Below, one piece after another: positions 50,337 through 60,471 of a stretch of 64,000 nt of DNA. The notes beneath the pieces are model-generated. The model saw only the letters and a program-made list of their open reading frames with translations. It was not told the origin of the DNA and made no database searches. A program made the position numbers and the translations under genes. The number at the start of each line of letters is the position of its first letter. Positions within the stretch are counted from its first letter, which is position 1. The DNA is from Bremerella sp. JC817 (GTDB lineage Bacteria; Planctomycetota; Planctomycetia; Pirellulales; Pirellulaceae): assembly GCF_040718835.1 (NCBI RefSeq), contig NZ_JBFEFG010000274.1, forward strand, positions 62,001 to 126,000, written 5' to 3'.

Positions 50337-52016
50337 CTAGCGAGCCAGTCTCTTGTACTTGAAACGATGCGGTTCATCCGCGCTAACGCCCAGACGTTCC
50401 TTCCGTTGTCGTTCGTACGCGTCGAAGTTTCCTTCGCACCAGTGCACGTAGCCGTCCCCTTCAAACGCCAGAATATGCGTGGCGATTCGATCGAGGAACC
50501 AACGGTCGTGGCTTGTTACGACCACACAACCAACATAGTTCAGAATCGCTTCTTCCAGGGCACGAAGCGTGTCGACGTCCAAGTCGTTCGTCGGTTCGTC
50601 CAACAGCAACACGTTCGACCCACGACGCAGCAGCGTTGCCAGGTGAACTCGGTTGCGTTCACCACCGGAAAGCACGCCGACTTTCTTCTCTTGGTCTGGG
50701 CCTTTGAAATTGAAGCGTGAAACGTACGAGCGGGCATTGACCTTTCGCTTGCCCAGTTCGATCAAGTCGTGACCGCCACTGATCTCTTGGAAGACCGTCT
50801 TCTCCGGATCCAATGCATCGCGCGACTGATCGACGTAACCCAATTCGACCGTTTCGCCCATCACGATCTTGCCCGAGTCTGGCGACTCTTGACCGGTCAG
50901 CATGCGGAACAAGGTGGTCTTACCGGCACCGTTCGGTCCGATGATGCCCACGATACCACCAGCCGGCAAACGGAAGTTGAGGTTCTCGACCAGTAGACGA
51001 TCGCCATAACCTTTGTTGACGTTCTGGACATCGATCACCAGGTCGCCCAGGCGCTTGCCGGGAGGGATCTGGATTTCGAATTCATCTGGCTGATCGTCGT
51101 ATTGTTCGGCGACCAACTTTTCGTAGGCGTTCACACGAGCCTTACCTTTGGACTGCTTCGCCTTGGCAGACGAGCGAATCCATTCCAGTTCGCGCTGGAG
51201 GGTCTTCTGGCGGGCTTCGCTTTGCTTCTCTTCCACGGCCAGACGCTTCTGCTTCTGCTCGAGCCACGACGAGTAGTTGCCTTCGAATGGAATCCCCTTG
51301 CCTCGGTCGAGTTCCAGAATCCAGCCGGCGACGTTATCCAGGAAGTAACGATCGTGGGTCACGGCGACGATTGTGCCGGCGTACTGAGCCAGGTGATGTT
51401 CCAGCCACAGAATCGATTCGGCGTCCAAGTGGTTCGTCGGTTCGTCCAACAGCAGCAGGTCAGGCTTCTTCAGCAGCAACTGGCAGAGAGCCACGCGGCG
51501 ACGTTCACCACCAGAGAGGTTCGTCACACCCGATTCGGCATCCGGCAGGTTCATTGCGGCCATCGCGATCTCGATCTCGCGGTCGAGTTCCCAACTGTTG
51601 GTCGCTTCAATCTTGTCTTGCAGCGTCGCCATCTCTTCGTAGAGGGCGTTCATCTCGTCTTCTGGCAGATCTTCGCCCAGCTTGCCGGAGATCTCGTTGA
51701 AGCGAGTCAGCAGCCCGCGACGCTCGGCCACGGCTTCCTCGACGTTCTCCAGAACGTTCTTATCCGGGTTGAGCTGCGGTTCCTGAGGAAGATAGCCCAC
51801 CGTAAATCCGTTACTAAGACGGGCTTCTCCGTCAAATTCCTTGTCGATTCCGGCCATAATCTTGAGCAAGGTACTTTTACCTGCTCCATTTCGGCCCAGA
51901 ACGCCAATTTTTGCGCCCGGATAGAAGGCTAGGTAAACTTCCTTTAATACCTCGCGAGGACCAATCTTCTTGGTCAGTCGCTCCATCTGGAAGATAAAAT
52001 TCTTGCTTATAGCCAT
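50337..52016 (-). CDS. ettA: ABC-F ATPase, energy-dependent translational throttle protein
   Basis: 559 residues from the ATG at 52016, preceded by AGGGA at seven bases; a TTG two codons upstream is less likely. Two ABC cassettes are present: Walker [10 protein letters not shown] and GPNGAGKTT, signatures [20 protein letters not shown] and [20 protein letters not shown], and Walker [20 protein letters not shown] and [18 protein letters not shown]. There are no membrane segments, as expected for ABC-F proteins that act on the ribosome E-site. A Lys/Arg-rich linker lies between the domains. The length (about 555) and the C-terminal sequence match EttA, which gates the first elongation steps according to ATP levels. 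Confidence 0.93.
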   Translation of the reverse strand: MAISKNFIFQMERLTKKIGPREVLKEVYLAFYPGAKIGVLGRNGAGKSTLLKIMAGIDKEFDGEARLSNGFTVGYLPQEPQLNPDKNVLENVEEAVAERRGLLTRFNEISGKLGEDLPEDEMNALYEEMATLQDKIEATNSWELDREIEIAMAAMNLPDAESGVTNLSGGERRRVALCQLLLKKPDLLLLDEPTNHLDAESILWLEHHLAQYAGTIVAVTHDRYFLDNVAGWILELDRGKGIPFEGNYSSWLEQKQKRLAVEEKQSEARQKTLQRELEWIRSSAKAKQSKGKARVNAYEKLVAEQYDDQPDEFEIQIPPGKRLGDLVIDVQNVNKGYGDRLLVENLNFRLPAGGIVGIIGPNGAGKTTLFRMLTGQESPDSGKIVMGETVELGYVDQSRDALDPEKTVFQEISGGHDLIELGKRKVNARSYVSRFNFKGPDQEKKVGVLSGGERNRVHLATLLRRGSNVLLLDEPTNDLDVDTLRALEEAILNYVGCVVVTSHDRWFLDRIATHILAFEGDGYVHWCEGNFDAYERQRKERLGVSADEPHRFKYKRLAR

Positions 52017-52190
52017 TACCAAATCCCTGTTTAGGGGAACACTTCTAGTCCTTGCGCCATTGCGTACAGTTAAGAAACGCTACCACCCTATGCAAGAATG
52101 GGCCCCGCAAACCATTTCCTGTCGGAAAAAATCCTTCCGTCAGGCGGATTTTATGGTTGCAAGCATGCGATTCTCTGGTACGATCCGAAG

Positions 52191-52353
52191 TGTTGGAAGC
52201 ACACTCCAACCCTTACTAATCTCATCTCTTGTCGGTACGAATGAATTTGGTTTCGAGGATTCCCATCCCCATTCCTCGCCCCGCCAAAAACTGAATTCTT
52301 CTCGCACCATCCCGATCAACAGCGTGGCTAGTCCCCCTAGCCACGCTTTTTTT
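52191..52353 (+). ncRNA. Candidate small non-coding RNA (about 160 nt)
   Basis: A possible promoter (TTGCAA, 16 bases, TACGAT at 52157-52184) precedes a transcript that would start with a small hairpin (GTTGGA / TCCAAC, 52192-52210) and end at a strong Rho-independent terminator. No protein-coding frame explains the signals. I do not recognise the RNA family. The promoter match is weak (four of six at each hexamer). Confidence 0.35.
52322..52353 (+). terminator. Orphan Rho-independent terminator
   Basis: The perfect 10-bp stem GCGTGGCTAG / CTAGCCACGC has a five-base loop and seven T on the plus strand. No plus-strand protein gene ends upstream of it. Confidence 0.85.
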
Positions 52354-52421
52354 ATTGCCTCATCCCGCTGACCGGCAGCCCTAAGGCAGCGGTCAGCCGC
52401 GTATCGCCGAGGCTTTCTCTT

Positions 52422-54005
52422 TTATTCCCACTCGATCGTTGCCGGTGGTTTTGTGCTGATGTCGTAACAGACGCGATTGACCCCTTTCACCTCGTTGATG
52501 ATACGGGTCGAAATTCGAGCGAGCACTTCGTAAGGGAGATCGCTCCACGTCGCGGTCATGAAGTCGTCGGTGTCAACACAGCGGACACAGACCGCATTGT
52601 CGTAGGTTCGGGCATCGCCCATCACACCCACGCTCTGAACCGGCAGCAGCACGGCGAAGCACTGCGAGGTCGATCGATACAGACCAGCCGACTTGATTTC
52701 GTTGACGACGATGGCGTCTGCTTCTCGCAGGACGGCCAGCTTGTCTTCGCTGACTTCGCCCAAGCAGCGAACAGCCAGACCTGGACCTGGGAATGGATGT
52801 CGCCAGACAATGTCTTCGGGCAGCCCCAGTTCAATACCCAACTTACGGACTTCGTCTTTGAACAAGTCACGCAGCGGTTCGACCAGGTCGAATCCAAGTT
52901 CGGCCGGCAAACCACCCACGTTGTGATGCAGTTTGATCACGGCCGCAGGGCCATCGACCGCGGCACCACTTTCAATCACGTCAGGATAGAGCGTTCCCTG
53001 GGCGAGGAACTTGGCGTCCTTGATCTTGGTCGCCTCTTCCTTGAAACACTCGATGAATTCGTACCCGATTCGCTTCCGTTTCTCTTGCGGGTCCGAAACC
53101 CCCTTCAGCTTCTCCAGGAAGCGTTCGCGGGCATTCACCACGTGCAAGTCGGTTTTGAAGTGCGACGAAAACTCGGCAATCACCGCGGCTTCTTCGTCTT
53201 TTCGGAGCAGGCCGTTGTCGACCAGGATGCAGGACAACTGATCGCCGATCGCGCGGTAGAGCAGGGCGGCAACCACCGACGAATCGACACCGCCGGAAAG
53301 GCCACAAATCACGCGAGCATCGCCCACTTCTTCCCGGATACGGGCGATCGTCTCGCGAGCGAAGTCACCCAGTTTCCACGTACCTTCGCAGCCGCAGATC
53401 GAGATCACGAAGTTTCGCAGGATCTGGCTACCCAGCGGCGTATGCGTGACTTCAGGATGAAATTGAATGCCGAACTGCTTCCGATCGACGTGACGCATCG
53501 CCGCCACCGGACAGGTACGCGTCGAAGCCAACGGGCGGAACAGCCCGCTGATTTGCTCGACCTGGTCGCCGTGGCTCATCCAGACGTCGGTTTCGTCCGG
53601 CAAGCCGGCCAACAGGTCGGTTGGATCGCTGATACGGATATGAGCGTGTCCATATTCCCGAGCCGATGCGTTGCGAACATTCCCGCCAAAACGCTCGCAC
53701 ATCAACTGCATGCCGTAGCAAATGCCCAGGATCGGAATGTCGAGATCGAAGATCGATGGGTCGCATTTCGGTGCGTCTGGCTCGTAAACGCTGGAAGGAC
53801 CACCAGATAGGATGATTCCCTGCGGAGCCAACTCTCGGATGCGTTCTGCCGTGATGTCGTGTCGGACGATTTCGCAGTAAACGTTCTGCTCTCGAACCCG
53901 GCGAGCGATCAGTTGGGCATATTGCGACCCAAAGTCGAGAACGAGAACTCGTTCCGAATAGATGTCGGTCATACCAGGGGAGCTGACGGAGGCGGTATCA
54001 GGCAT
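52422..54005 (-). CDS. guaA: GMP synthase (glutamine-hydrolysing)
   Basis: 527 residues. It aminates XMP to GMP with ATP and glutamine. The N-terminal class I amidotransferase domain has the catalytic Cys in [17 protein letters not shown] and the His-Glu in [11 protein letters not shown]. The ATP-pyrophosphatase domain has the PP-loop [18 protein letters not shown]. The C-terminal dimerisation domain ends [15 protein letters not shown], as in other GuaA proteins. The length agrees with E. coli (525). The ATG at 54005 is the best start; an internal ATG 33 bases on would trim a non-conserved N-terminus. Confidence 0.97.
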   Translation of the reverse strand: MPDTASVSSPGMTDIYSERVLVLDFGSQYAQLIARRVREQNVYCEIVRHDITAERIRELAPQGIILSGGPSSVYEPDAPKCDPSIFDLDIPILGICYGMQLMCERFGGNVRNASAREYGHAHIRISDPTDLLAGLPDETDVWMSHGDQVEQISGLFRPLASTRTCPVAAMRHVDRKQFGIQFHPEVTHTPLGSQILRNFVISICGCEGTWKLGDFARETIARIREEVGDARVICGLSGGVDSSVVAALLYRAIGDQLSCILVDNGLLRKDEEAAVIAEFSSHFKTDLHVVNARERFLEKLKGVSDPQEKRKRIGYEFIECFKEEATKIKDAKFLAQGTLYPDVIESGAAVDGPAAVIKLHHNVGGLPAELGFDLVEPLRDLFKDEVRKLGIELGLPEDIVWRHPFPGPGLAVRCLGEVSEDKLAVLREADAIVVNEIKSAGLYRSTSQCFAVLLPVQSVGVMGDARTYDNAVCVRCVDTDDFMTATWSDLPYEVLARISTRIINEVKGVNRVCYDISTKPPATIEWE

Positions 54006-54484
54006 AGTTTCCGTCCGTGATCGTCGAGCCGTGAAAGCAGGCTCGGGAAATGAAAAATCCCGCCGAGCAATAGGGCGGGAAGTGGAAACGGGCGATTATA
54101 TCGCGACTTTTCACTGGTTCCAACCGGCAAGCCTCTCGCAAACGGGGAACTCGCGGGATTCCCAGGCTTTTCAGCGGATCCGCGGCTTCGCGGTGACCAC
54201 ATACGCCTGTTCCCCGATCTTTCGCAGCCCTGCCGAGCCCCTCGAAGGCCAACGGTTTCGCGATGTGGCGATCAATTAATGCTCAGTCCGCACAATCTCA
54301 CACCAGATCGATGGCTGTTCTTAACGGACAACCGATACCAATTGCGCAATCTCAATCGTCACATGGTGCAAAACACCAAATAGGTGGTTTTGCTTCTCCC
54401 ATTCGGACTGGGTCTCGGTAAACTGGAGATTCTCTTAGCGAGCTATCGAATTCCCCCCGTTCGTCCAGCCGAGATATTTCACCG
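54006..54484. other. Divergent intergenic region
   Basis: About 480 bases between the divergent starts of guaA and the beta-propeller gene. An imperfect inverted repeat (GCAAAACACC, AAATA, GGTGGTTTTGC) lies at 54368-54393 and might be an operator. No gene is visible. Confidence 0.4.
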
Positions 54485-56620
54485 ATGCGATCCACGCTCT
54501 TCCTCTTTGCTCTGTTCGTCTCCCTTTCTCTCACGGCCGGTCAGTCCATCTGCAAGGCCGACGATCCGCAGCCTTCCGCACAGCAATTGGCGGCCGAGAT
54601 CGATGCGTTGACTCGGCGAGGACCCAACGCCCAATTCCCGTCGCCAACGGTCTTCGACCTGCAAATCGAAGACACCAAGATGCAGAAGTTCCATTTCTCG
54701 CGTGACATGAAGACGCTTGTGGCGACCGATACCGGTCCCAACGCCCACGTTTACGACATGGAAACGGGGAAGCGGATTCACCAGTATCCGCTCAGAAAAG
54801 ACCTTCGTCGTGGCGGTTGTGAGTATACGGTTTCTCCCGACGGGAAGCTCATTCTGGTTCATCAGTACACCAATCAAATCGACGTTGTCGACAGCCATTC
54901 GGGCAAAGTGTTGCACACCCATGCAGTCTTGCCAGAGACAACCTCCCAGATGGGATTTTCAATCGATGGCAAGCAAATCTACATGGTCGACATCCGGGGT
55001 AACTCTGCAATAACGACCCCGCTGGAAGACGCCACCGAAGTTCATAAGAGCGAAATCGAATTCAAGACCCGGCATATCGCAATGGCGATGGGGCCGCACA
55101 ACACCTGGTGGAAACGAGTTCAAGGAATCGATGGGGAGACGAAGCATTGGTTCTTCACGGGCGAAAAGATCATGGAAGACCTGATCGTCCTTCCGGAACA
55201 TTACGCCGTCGACGCGAACGAAGGTGGCTATTGCTGGACCTTGGGGGTCAAAGCGATTTTCGGGCACTTCAACACCGGCAAAAGGGCCGGCACGTTTACC
55301 GGAGTTCATGTGGAGTCGGAATATGGCTGTGGCCGAGCCGCCCTCTCGACCGACGGACGGCATATGTCGATGTCTGGTCGCCACTATGTCGAAGTTTATC
55401 GCTACAACGACCCGAGCTACCGCGTCGCCTTGATCAAGGTCCCGTCCGAGTTCGTGCATTCGGTTACCTATACCTACCCGGACCACCAATGCCTGGCAGG
55501 TCTCAGCCAGGACCGCCAAAGCCTTTTGATCTCGAAAATCGAAGGGAACTGGCTCGATACGGACTATGCAGTTCGGGATGCGATCGAACGTTTAATCGAT
55601 GCCAAACGCTTCGATGCGTTAGAAGAACTGGGGCGGATGTGGGATGGCAAGATCGACCACTTCCGTGAAGTCGAGCATGAGACGCCCGGCAGCTTCCTGG
55701 TTTCGCGAATCGCCCACTACGTGCCGGAAGGTGTCGAACTCGACGTTCGCAATCAATGGTATCGCGAGTGGATCGAGAACCATCCCGATAACTGCAACAT
55801 GGTGCGACTTGGCTTGTTCTACCATCACCGCTGCGCCGCTTACGACGCACGCGGAGGTGGCTTCGCGAACACCGTGACCGAAGAAGGCTGGAAGGTCTAC
55901 CGAGAAGAAATCGTCAAGTCGTGGGAAGTCCTGGAACCGATGCTCAACCAGGAAAAGATTCCGGCGGAAGGCTACACCTGTTTGATCATGACGGGCCGCG
56001 ATTTGCAGTGGGAATACGAGGACATCAATCCGCTACTGCGCAAGTCGGTGGCCGAATATCCGATGTACCACCGCACCTTTGCCGAAGAAGGGGTGGCCCG
56101 GCTTCCTCGCTGGGGAGGTCGTCCGGCCGATACGCGTAACCTGGCTAAAACAGCCGCCGACAAGGTCGGAGGGGACGACGGCGACATGTTGTACGCTCAT
56201 ATTGCTCGCCATGTGGCTCGCTTCGTTTCCTATCCCGGGCTGGTAACGGAATGCCGTTTCGATCCGGACCGGGTTCTGCGAGGCTTCGTCCTCATCTCGA
56301 AGACCTCCGACGATAAGAAATTGCTGCGGAACGCCTTGAACTTCGCTTCGATGATGGACGACGTCGAGGCAGGCAAAGTCATCGCGCAGCGGATGCTCGA
56401 TATCGACAACATGCTTGTTTACCGGAGCGCGACCCCGGTCTGGAAAAACGCCTGTATCGAGGTCCTGGAAGAAGCGATTGCCAAGACCGACGATGCTTCG
56501 CGAAAAGAAGAACTGAGCAAGCTGCTGGAACGGATTCGTAACATGGGTGACGACCCGGAAGAAAAAGGCGAGAAGGTCCGAGCCTTCCAGGAAGCCCTGG
56601 CGGAAGAGAACACGATCTAG
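54485..56620 (+). CDS. Secreted beta-propeller protein with DUF4034-like C-terminal part
   Basis: 711 residues. Signal peptide MRSTLFLFALFVSLSLTAGQ, cleaved near SICKA. Residues about 60-360 look like a WD40/YVTN-type propeller (KFHFSRDMKTLVATDTGPNA, YTVSPDGKLILVHQYTNQID, VHVESEYGCGRAALSTDGRH). The C-terminal half is alpha-helical and resembles DUF4034 (YPMYHRTFAEEGVARLPRWG, YAHIARHVARFVSYPG, NALNFASMMDDVEAGK). The ligand and the role are unknown; it is probably periplasmic. A long hairpin follows the gene. Confidence 0.72.
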   Translation: MRSTLFLFALFVSLSLTAGQSICKADDPQPSAQQLAAEIDALTRRGPNAQFPSPTVFDLQIEDTKMQKFHFSRDMKTLVATDTGPNAHVYDMETGKRIHQYPLRKDLRRGGCEYTVSPDGKLILVHQYTNQIDVVDSHSGKVLHTHAVLPETTSQMGFSIDGKQIYMVDIRGNSAITTPLEDATEVHKSEIEFKTRHIAMAMGPHNTWWKRVQGIDGETKHWFFTGEKIMEDLIVLPEHYAVDANEGGYCWTLGVKAIFGHFNTGKRAGTFTGVHVESEYGCGRAALSTDGRHMSMSGRHYVEVYRYNDPSYRVALIKVPSEFVHSVTYTYPDHQCLAGLSQDRQSLLISKIEGNWLDTDYAVRDAIERLIDAKRFDALEELGRMWDGKIDHFREVEHETPGSFLVSRIAHYVPEGVELDVRNQWYREWIENHPDNCNMVRLGLFYHHRCAAYDARGGGFANTVTEEGWKVYREEIVKSWEVLEPMLNQEKIPAEGYTCLIMTGRDLQWEYEDINPLLRKSVAEYPMYHRTFAEEGVARLPRWGGRPADTRNLAKTAADKVGGDDGDMLYAHIARHVARFVSYPGLVTECRFDPDRVLRGFVLISKTSDDKKLLRNALNFASMMDDVEAGKVIAQRMLDIDNMLVYRSATPVWKNACIEVLEEAIAKTDDASRKEELSKLLERIRNMGDDPEEKGEKVRAFQEALAEENTI

Positions 56621-56648
56621 ACTTCCCGGCAACCATCGAACATTTATC

Positions 56649-56718
56649 AAGCCTGCGTGACGTTGCGCGTCGTGAAGCGAATCTCGCTTCCATGTTGCTA
56701 TTCACGCGGGCTTTTTTG
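56649..56718 (+). terminator. Probable terminator of the beta-propeller gene
   Basis: AAGCCTGCGTGA and TCACGCGGGCTT pair with one G-U and are followed by TTTTT. The loop is long (about 40 bases) and includes a smaller hairpin; the right arm overlaps the end of the minus-strand DUF1003 gene. Confidence 0.5.
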
Positions 56719-57417
56719 TTGGCTGGTCAATTGCTCCATCATTTCCATTTGCACCTGCTGAATCTCGAGCAGGCGTTGCCATTGATGCGACAGCAATTGG
56801 TCGAGCTTGGCATGCAGCAAGCGGATCTCGAGCTCGGCCCGAAAGTTCACTTGAAAGTCGTATTCCGACCGCATTCGATCTTTCGATTCCTGGCGTTTCT
56901 GGCTCATCAAAATGACCGGGGCCTGGATCGCCGCCAAGCAGGAAAGGACCAGGTTCAGCAAGATGAATGGGTAAGGATCGAACGGCTGCGACTGCAGCCA
57001 ATGGCTATTGATCATCATCCAGATTGCCGTGGTCGCCATGAACAAGGTCAGAAAGCTCCAACTGCCTCCGAAGCTGGCCAACCAGTCGGATAGTTTCTCA
57101 GGCGTGGTTAGCTGACCTTCAAACGTCTCGTTAACGTTTGCCGCGATCGACTCTTGCTCGCGCATGGCATCAAGAACCTGCAGTTCCAACACGGAAAGTT
57201 CCCCCTTTTCCTGTTCCAGCAGGTGATGGAAGTATTCCGTTCGGAAGCGGTTAAGACACTCAAGGCAGATCGATCCCTCGGTGCTCCAATCGGGGCGAGC
57301 CGCCTGGATCTCTTGGACGATCACATCGCGAAGCGAATCGCCAGGCACCATCTCGGCACAGGGCTTCATCTGGGAACAAAAAGAACAGGGACTCGCCGCA
57401 TGTTTTCGCCTGGTCAT
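56698..57417 (-). CDS. DUF1003 membrane protein with N-terminal Cys-rich motif
   Basis: 239 residues. Residues about 10-60 carry two Cys pairs (SPCSFCSQMKPC and SICLECLNRFRTEY) that could bind zinc. The middle part has DUF1003 features (ITTPEKLSDW-like: LTTPEKLSDWLASFGGSWSF) and two membrane helices (FLTLFMATTAIWMMINSHWL and PFILLNLVLSCLAAIQAPVI). The last 60 residues form a long charged helix (AELEIRLLHAKLDQLLSHQW). DUF1003 proteins are inner-membrane proteins of unknown function. The N-terminal Cys pairs are an addition to the usual family layout, as far as I recall. Confidence 0.82.
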   Translation of the reverse strand: MTRRKHAASPCSFCSQMKPCAEMVPGDSLRDVIVQEIQAARPDWSTEGSICLECLNRFRTEYFHHLLEQEKGELSVLELQVLDAMREQESIAANVNETFEGQLTTPEKLSDWLASFGGSWSFLTLFMATTAIWMMINSHWLQSQPFDPYPFILLNLVLSCLAAIQAPVILMSQKRQESKDRMRSEYDFQVNFRAELEIRLLHAKLDQLLSHQWQRLLEIQQVQMEMMEQLTSQQKSPRE

Positions 57418-57589
57418 TTCCGCTTCTCGTCACGAAAAGAAACAATAGGATCCGCCGAACTCTGGCAGAATCATACCGTGGACAGCAATCCTCCCCCTAG
57501 ACGTCCCGTCACGGTTAAGCCTTCGGACGCCTCGTTTACGGACGTTGGAATTGCCGTAAGATGGAAGAAAAACCCGAGGTGGAACCACG

Positions 57590-58363
57590 ATGAAAATCTT
57601 GCTGGCTAACGACGATGGCATTTACGCTCCTGGGCTCGCAGCGATGGAAAAGGCCCTGCGAGAGCTGGGCGACGTGACCGTGATTGCTCCGGCAACCGAA
57701 CAAAGTGGCGTGGGTCACTCGATTACCTTCCTCAGCCCGCTGGTCTGCAAAGCGGTTTACGATGGGGATCGCCGGCGCGGATTCGCCGTGGAAGGGAGCC
57801 CGGCCGACTGCGTCAAACTGGGCGTGGTCGAACTGCTGGACGAACGCCCCGACCTGATCGTCAGCGGCATCAATGGTGGCCTGAACGCCGGGATCAACGT
57901 TCTATATTCCGGCACGGTCGCCGCTGCGATTGAAGGGGCATTCTTTGGAATCACCAGCATCGCGGTCTCGCTGGAATGGAACGAACATGCCCGCTTTGAT
58001 CGAGCCGCGGCGATGGCGCGACAGGTCATCTCGCAAATTCTTGAGCGCAAAACGAGTGCTCCCAGGCTGTATAACCTGAACATTCCGACCACCGCCACAG
58101 AGCTACCCCCAGGGGAGGCTGAGTTGAAAGTGGTCCCGATGGGCGTGGCTCGTTATGGGGAGCACTTTGTCAAACGGAAAGATCCCCGAAACCGTGACTA
58201 TTACTGGGCTACCGGCGATCCCCCGCCGGAACATGGCGAAGAAGAAACCGACCTCTCGGCGCTCGAAAAAGGCTTTTTGACCTTATCACCACTGCACTTT
58301 GATATGACCGAACGTGCGCAAATTGATGAAATGAAGCCTTGGAATCTTCGCGTCTCTGACTAG
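57590..58363 (+). CDS. surE: 5'/3'-nucleotidase SurE
   Basis: 257 residues. It removes phosphate from nucleoside monophosphates and is linked to survival under stress. Metal-binding NDD is in ILLANDDGIYAPGLAAMEKA, and the Ser/Asn sites are in VIAPATEQSGVGHSITF and VSGINGGLNAGINVLYSG. Cytoplasmic; no signal peptide. GAGGTGG lies seven bases before the ATG. The length and motifs are normal for the family. Confidence 0.95.
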   Translation: MKILLANDDGIYAPGLAAMEKALRELGDVTVIAPATEQSGVGHSITFLSPLVCKAVYDGDRRRGFAVEGSPADCVKLGVVELLDERPDLIVSGINGGLNAGINVLYSGTVAAAIEGAFFGITSIAVSLEWNEHARFDRAAAMARQVISQILERKTSAPRLYNLNIPTTATELPPGEAELKVVPMGVARYGEHFVKRKDPRNRDYYWATGDPPPEHGEEETDLSALEKGFLTLSPLHFDMTERAQIDEMKPWNLRVSD

Positions 58364-58480
58364 GGTAGAAGTACCCCGATTCACTTTTCAATTTAAATTC
58401 CGGCACATGACGCCGGCGTCGAATTGCGCATCCGCCGCACAAGGGACCTGTGTGGCTGCGTCTGACTGATCGACATTGCT

Positions 58481-58960
58481 ATGTTTGTACGAAAAGTGAT
58501 TCTCCTCGGAGTAGTGTCCGTAGGGCTTGGCGCGCTGGTCGCCTCCCCGGCAACGGCTAACGATTGGCTTCTGGCCCCCAGCTTTTACAGCCACGATCCG
58601 GAAACGGGTCAACGGGCCGTCCAATACACGCAGCCTCAACCAGCCTATGTTCAGGAAAACCCGTCGTACCTGAAGTCGGGCTATCATCATCGCCGCTCGA
58701 CCATTCGTGGCTTTGACGGAAGTCTCGACCAATTGCATATCGTCGAAGAATGGGGACGTCCGGTTCGTCCGTATGGCGAATGGGAACGACCTTACCGTCC
58801 TTACTCGGTGCCCTATCAACTGTGGGGACAGCCGTATGGCGGTCTGGGACCTGTTTTCCAGAACAACTTTGGTGGCCCCATCAATCCCAACTTGCCACCA
58901 GGCAGGAACGGTCCTGGCGGCTACGGCCGTCTCGGTGCCCCTCAGGGTCCGGTCTATTAA
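58481..58960 (+). CDS. Small secreted Tyr/Pro/Gly-rich protein
   Basis: 159 residues. Signal peptide MFVRKVILLGVVSVGLGALV, cleaved near ATAND. The mature part is rich in Tyr, Pro, Gly and Arg (EEWGRPVRPYGEWERPYRPY) and ends in Gly/Pro repeats (PPGRNGPGGYGRLGAPQGPV), without an obvious fold. It is probably an exported envelope or surface component. I do not recognise a family. Convergent with the sulfatase gene. Confidence 0.68.
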   Translation: MFVRKVILLGVVSVGLGALVASPATANDWLLAPSFYSHDPETGQRAVQYTQPQPAYVQENPSYLKSGYHHRRSTIRGFDGSLDQLHIVEEWGRPVRPYGEWERPYRPYSVPYQLWGQPYGGLGPVFQNNFGGPINPNLPPGRNGPGGYGRLGAPQGPVY

Positions 58961-58976
58961 TCGACCACCAGCGCGG

Positions 58977-60389
58977 TCACTTCGCTTCGGAAAACCAATC
59001 CGGAGCGTTAGCCGTGGCCGTGGCGTACTTGTCGAGCAAAGCCTTCCTCAGCCGAGCGACCACTTGTGGTTGCTGTGAGGCGACATTCTCTTTCTCGCCG
59101 ATATCTTCGGTCACGTTGTAAAGCTCGAACTTCGTGAACTTTGCCCCGGCAATCAGTGGATAGTCTCCCTTTTTGTAAGCCGCACCAGGCTTCACCTCGC
59201 CTTGATCCCACAGGGCAACCAGCTTCCAGTCGCCATCGCGAACGGCCACTTTGCCATCGCCGTACGCTCGGTAGTAATGCCAGAACAGCGGCTTTTCACG
59301 CTGAATTGTCTTCCCCTCGAACATGCCCACCAGGCTCGTCCCATCGAGCTTCGACGTGTCGTTTAATTCGACACCTGCCAGTTCGCAGCAGGTCGGCAGA
59401 ATATCGAGCGAGCAGACCGGCTGATCCGATTCGATCCCGGCCGGCACATGCCCAGGAAATCGAGCGATCCCGGGCACGCGAATCCCACCTTCATAGATGT
59501 GCAGCTTCATGCCACGCAGTGGGCCCGACGAACCATGCGACCGCCATGCGTTGGGATAACGATCGAGCGTTTCCGGGCCGTTGTCGCTGGTGAACAGCAC
59601 CAGCGTGTTGTCCTGCAGCTTCAGTCGCTTGAGCGTTTCCATCAAACTGCCGACCGCGCGATCCATGTTGGTGACGTTGGCATAGTACAACGCTTCTCCC
59701 TTCTTATCCGCGTCAGGATAGGTTTCGACCAGCGCGGCTGGCGAGGCGATCGGTTCATGCGGCTCGTGAAAGGTGACCAGTGCGAAGAACGGCTTGGCAG
59801 GGTCGCGTTGTTCGAGCCACTTGCTCGCTTCACCGGCCACGACCTGACACGAATACCCTGCGGTCGGGCCGACTTCTTTACCATTGCGAACGAAGTTGTT
59901 TGGGTTTTCGTGCGTGGGTGCCGCGTTATTCTGCGTCGCGAACCAATAGTCGAACCCCATGTCGCCAGGCTGCGGCTGATCCGGCGAATTGAACTTGCCG
60001 TTACAGTGCCATTTGCCAAACAAGCCGGTCTGATAGCCAGCATCCTTCAGCAGCTTTGCCACCGTTGCTTCCTGCTTCTGGACATGCATCGGCGAGCCTG
60101 CCGGAATCCAATCGTAGATGCCAAGCTGCGTGGGTGTTTGACCAGTAATCAATCCTGCCCGCGATGGCGAGCACACCGGGGCCGCGCTGTAGCACGACGT
60201 CAGTCGAACGCCTTCGGCCGCCAGCTGATTGAGATGCGGCGTTTTGATCGATGGGTGACCGAAGCACTCCAGATCGCCGTACCCCAAGTCGTCGCATAAG
60301 ATCACCAGAACGTTCGGGCGGTCGTCTGCCCAAACCGACGCAGGCAACCCGAGCAGAACCAACAACAGCAAGAACGAAGACCAGCGCAT
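58977..60389 (-). CDS. Secreted sulfatase (arylsulfatase type)
   Basis: 470 residues from the ATG that begins a signal peptide (MRWSSFLLLLVLLGLPASVW, cleaved after A); the frame extends to 60701 but that part overlaps another gene and lacks a signal. Sulfatase signatures: metal-binding LVILCDDLGYGDLECFGHPS, and the formylglycine site CSPSRAGLITG with Cys73, the cysteine-type site matured by a formylglycine-generating enzyme. Further features are KWHCNG and the HEPHEP metal/sulfate residues. It probably cleaves sulfate esters from polysaccharides outside the cytoplasm; substrate not readable. Marine planctomycetes carry many such enzymes. Confidence 0.93.
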   Translation of the reverse strand: MRWSSFLLLLVLLGLPASVWADDRPNVLVILCDDLGYGDLECFGHPSIKTPHLNQLAAEGVRLTSCYSAAPVCSPSRAGLITGQTPTQLGIYDWIPAGSPMHVQKQEATVAKLLKDAGYQTGLFGKWHCNGKFNSPDQPQPGDMGFDYWFATQNNAAPTHENPNNFVRNGKEVGPTAGYSCQVVAGEASKWLEQRDPAKPFFALVTFHEPHEPIASPAALVETYPDADKKGEALYYANVTNMDRAVGSLMETLKRLKLQDNTLVLFTSDNGPETLDRYPNAWRSHGSSGPLRGMKLHIYEGGIRVPGIARFPGHVPAGIESDQPVCSLDILPTCCELAGVELNDTSKLDGTSLVGMFEGKTIQREKPLFWHYYRAYGDGKVAVRDGDWKLVALWDQGEVKPGAAYKKGDYPLIAGAKFTKFELYNVTEDIGEKENVASQQPQVVARLRKALLDKYATATANAPDWFSEAK

Positions 60390-60471
60390 TACAGAAAGCC
60401 TTTCCACGGAGAGGGGCAGGGGAGGAGGAGGCGAGGTACCGACCAAACTTAACAGGTCCGCAGAGAGAAAG

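Larger units (their letters stand above)
52017..52421. other. Intergenic region between guaA and ettA with orphan transcription signals
   Basis: About 405 bases between two minus-strand genes. It contains plus-strand signals that no protein gene explains (promoter-like pair at 52157-52184 and a terminator at 52322-52353) and an inverted repeat near 52368-52398 after guaA. The 133-codon plus-strand frame from 51970 overlaps ettA and has no coding look. Confidence 0.5.

Noticed and set aside
51970..52371. 133-codon plus-strand frame overlapping the ettA start
   Set aside because: No ribosome binding site and no recognisable sequence; its end falls within the orphan terminator region, where a non-coding RNA explains the signals better.
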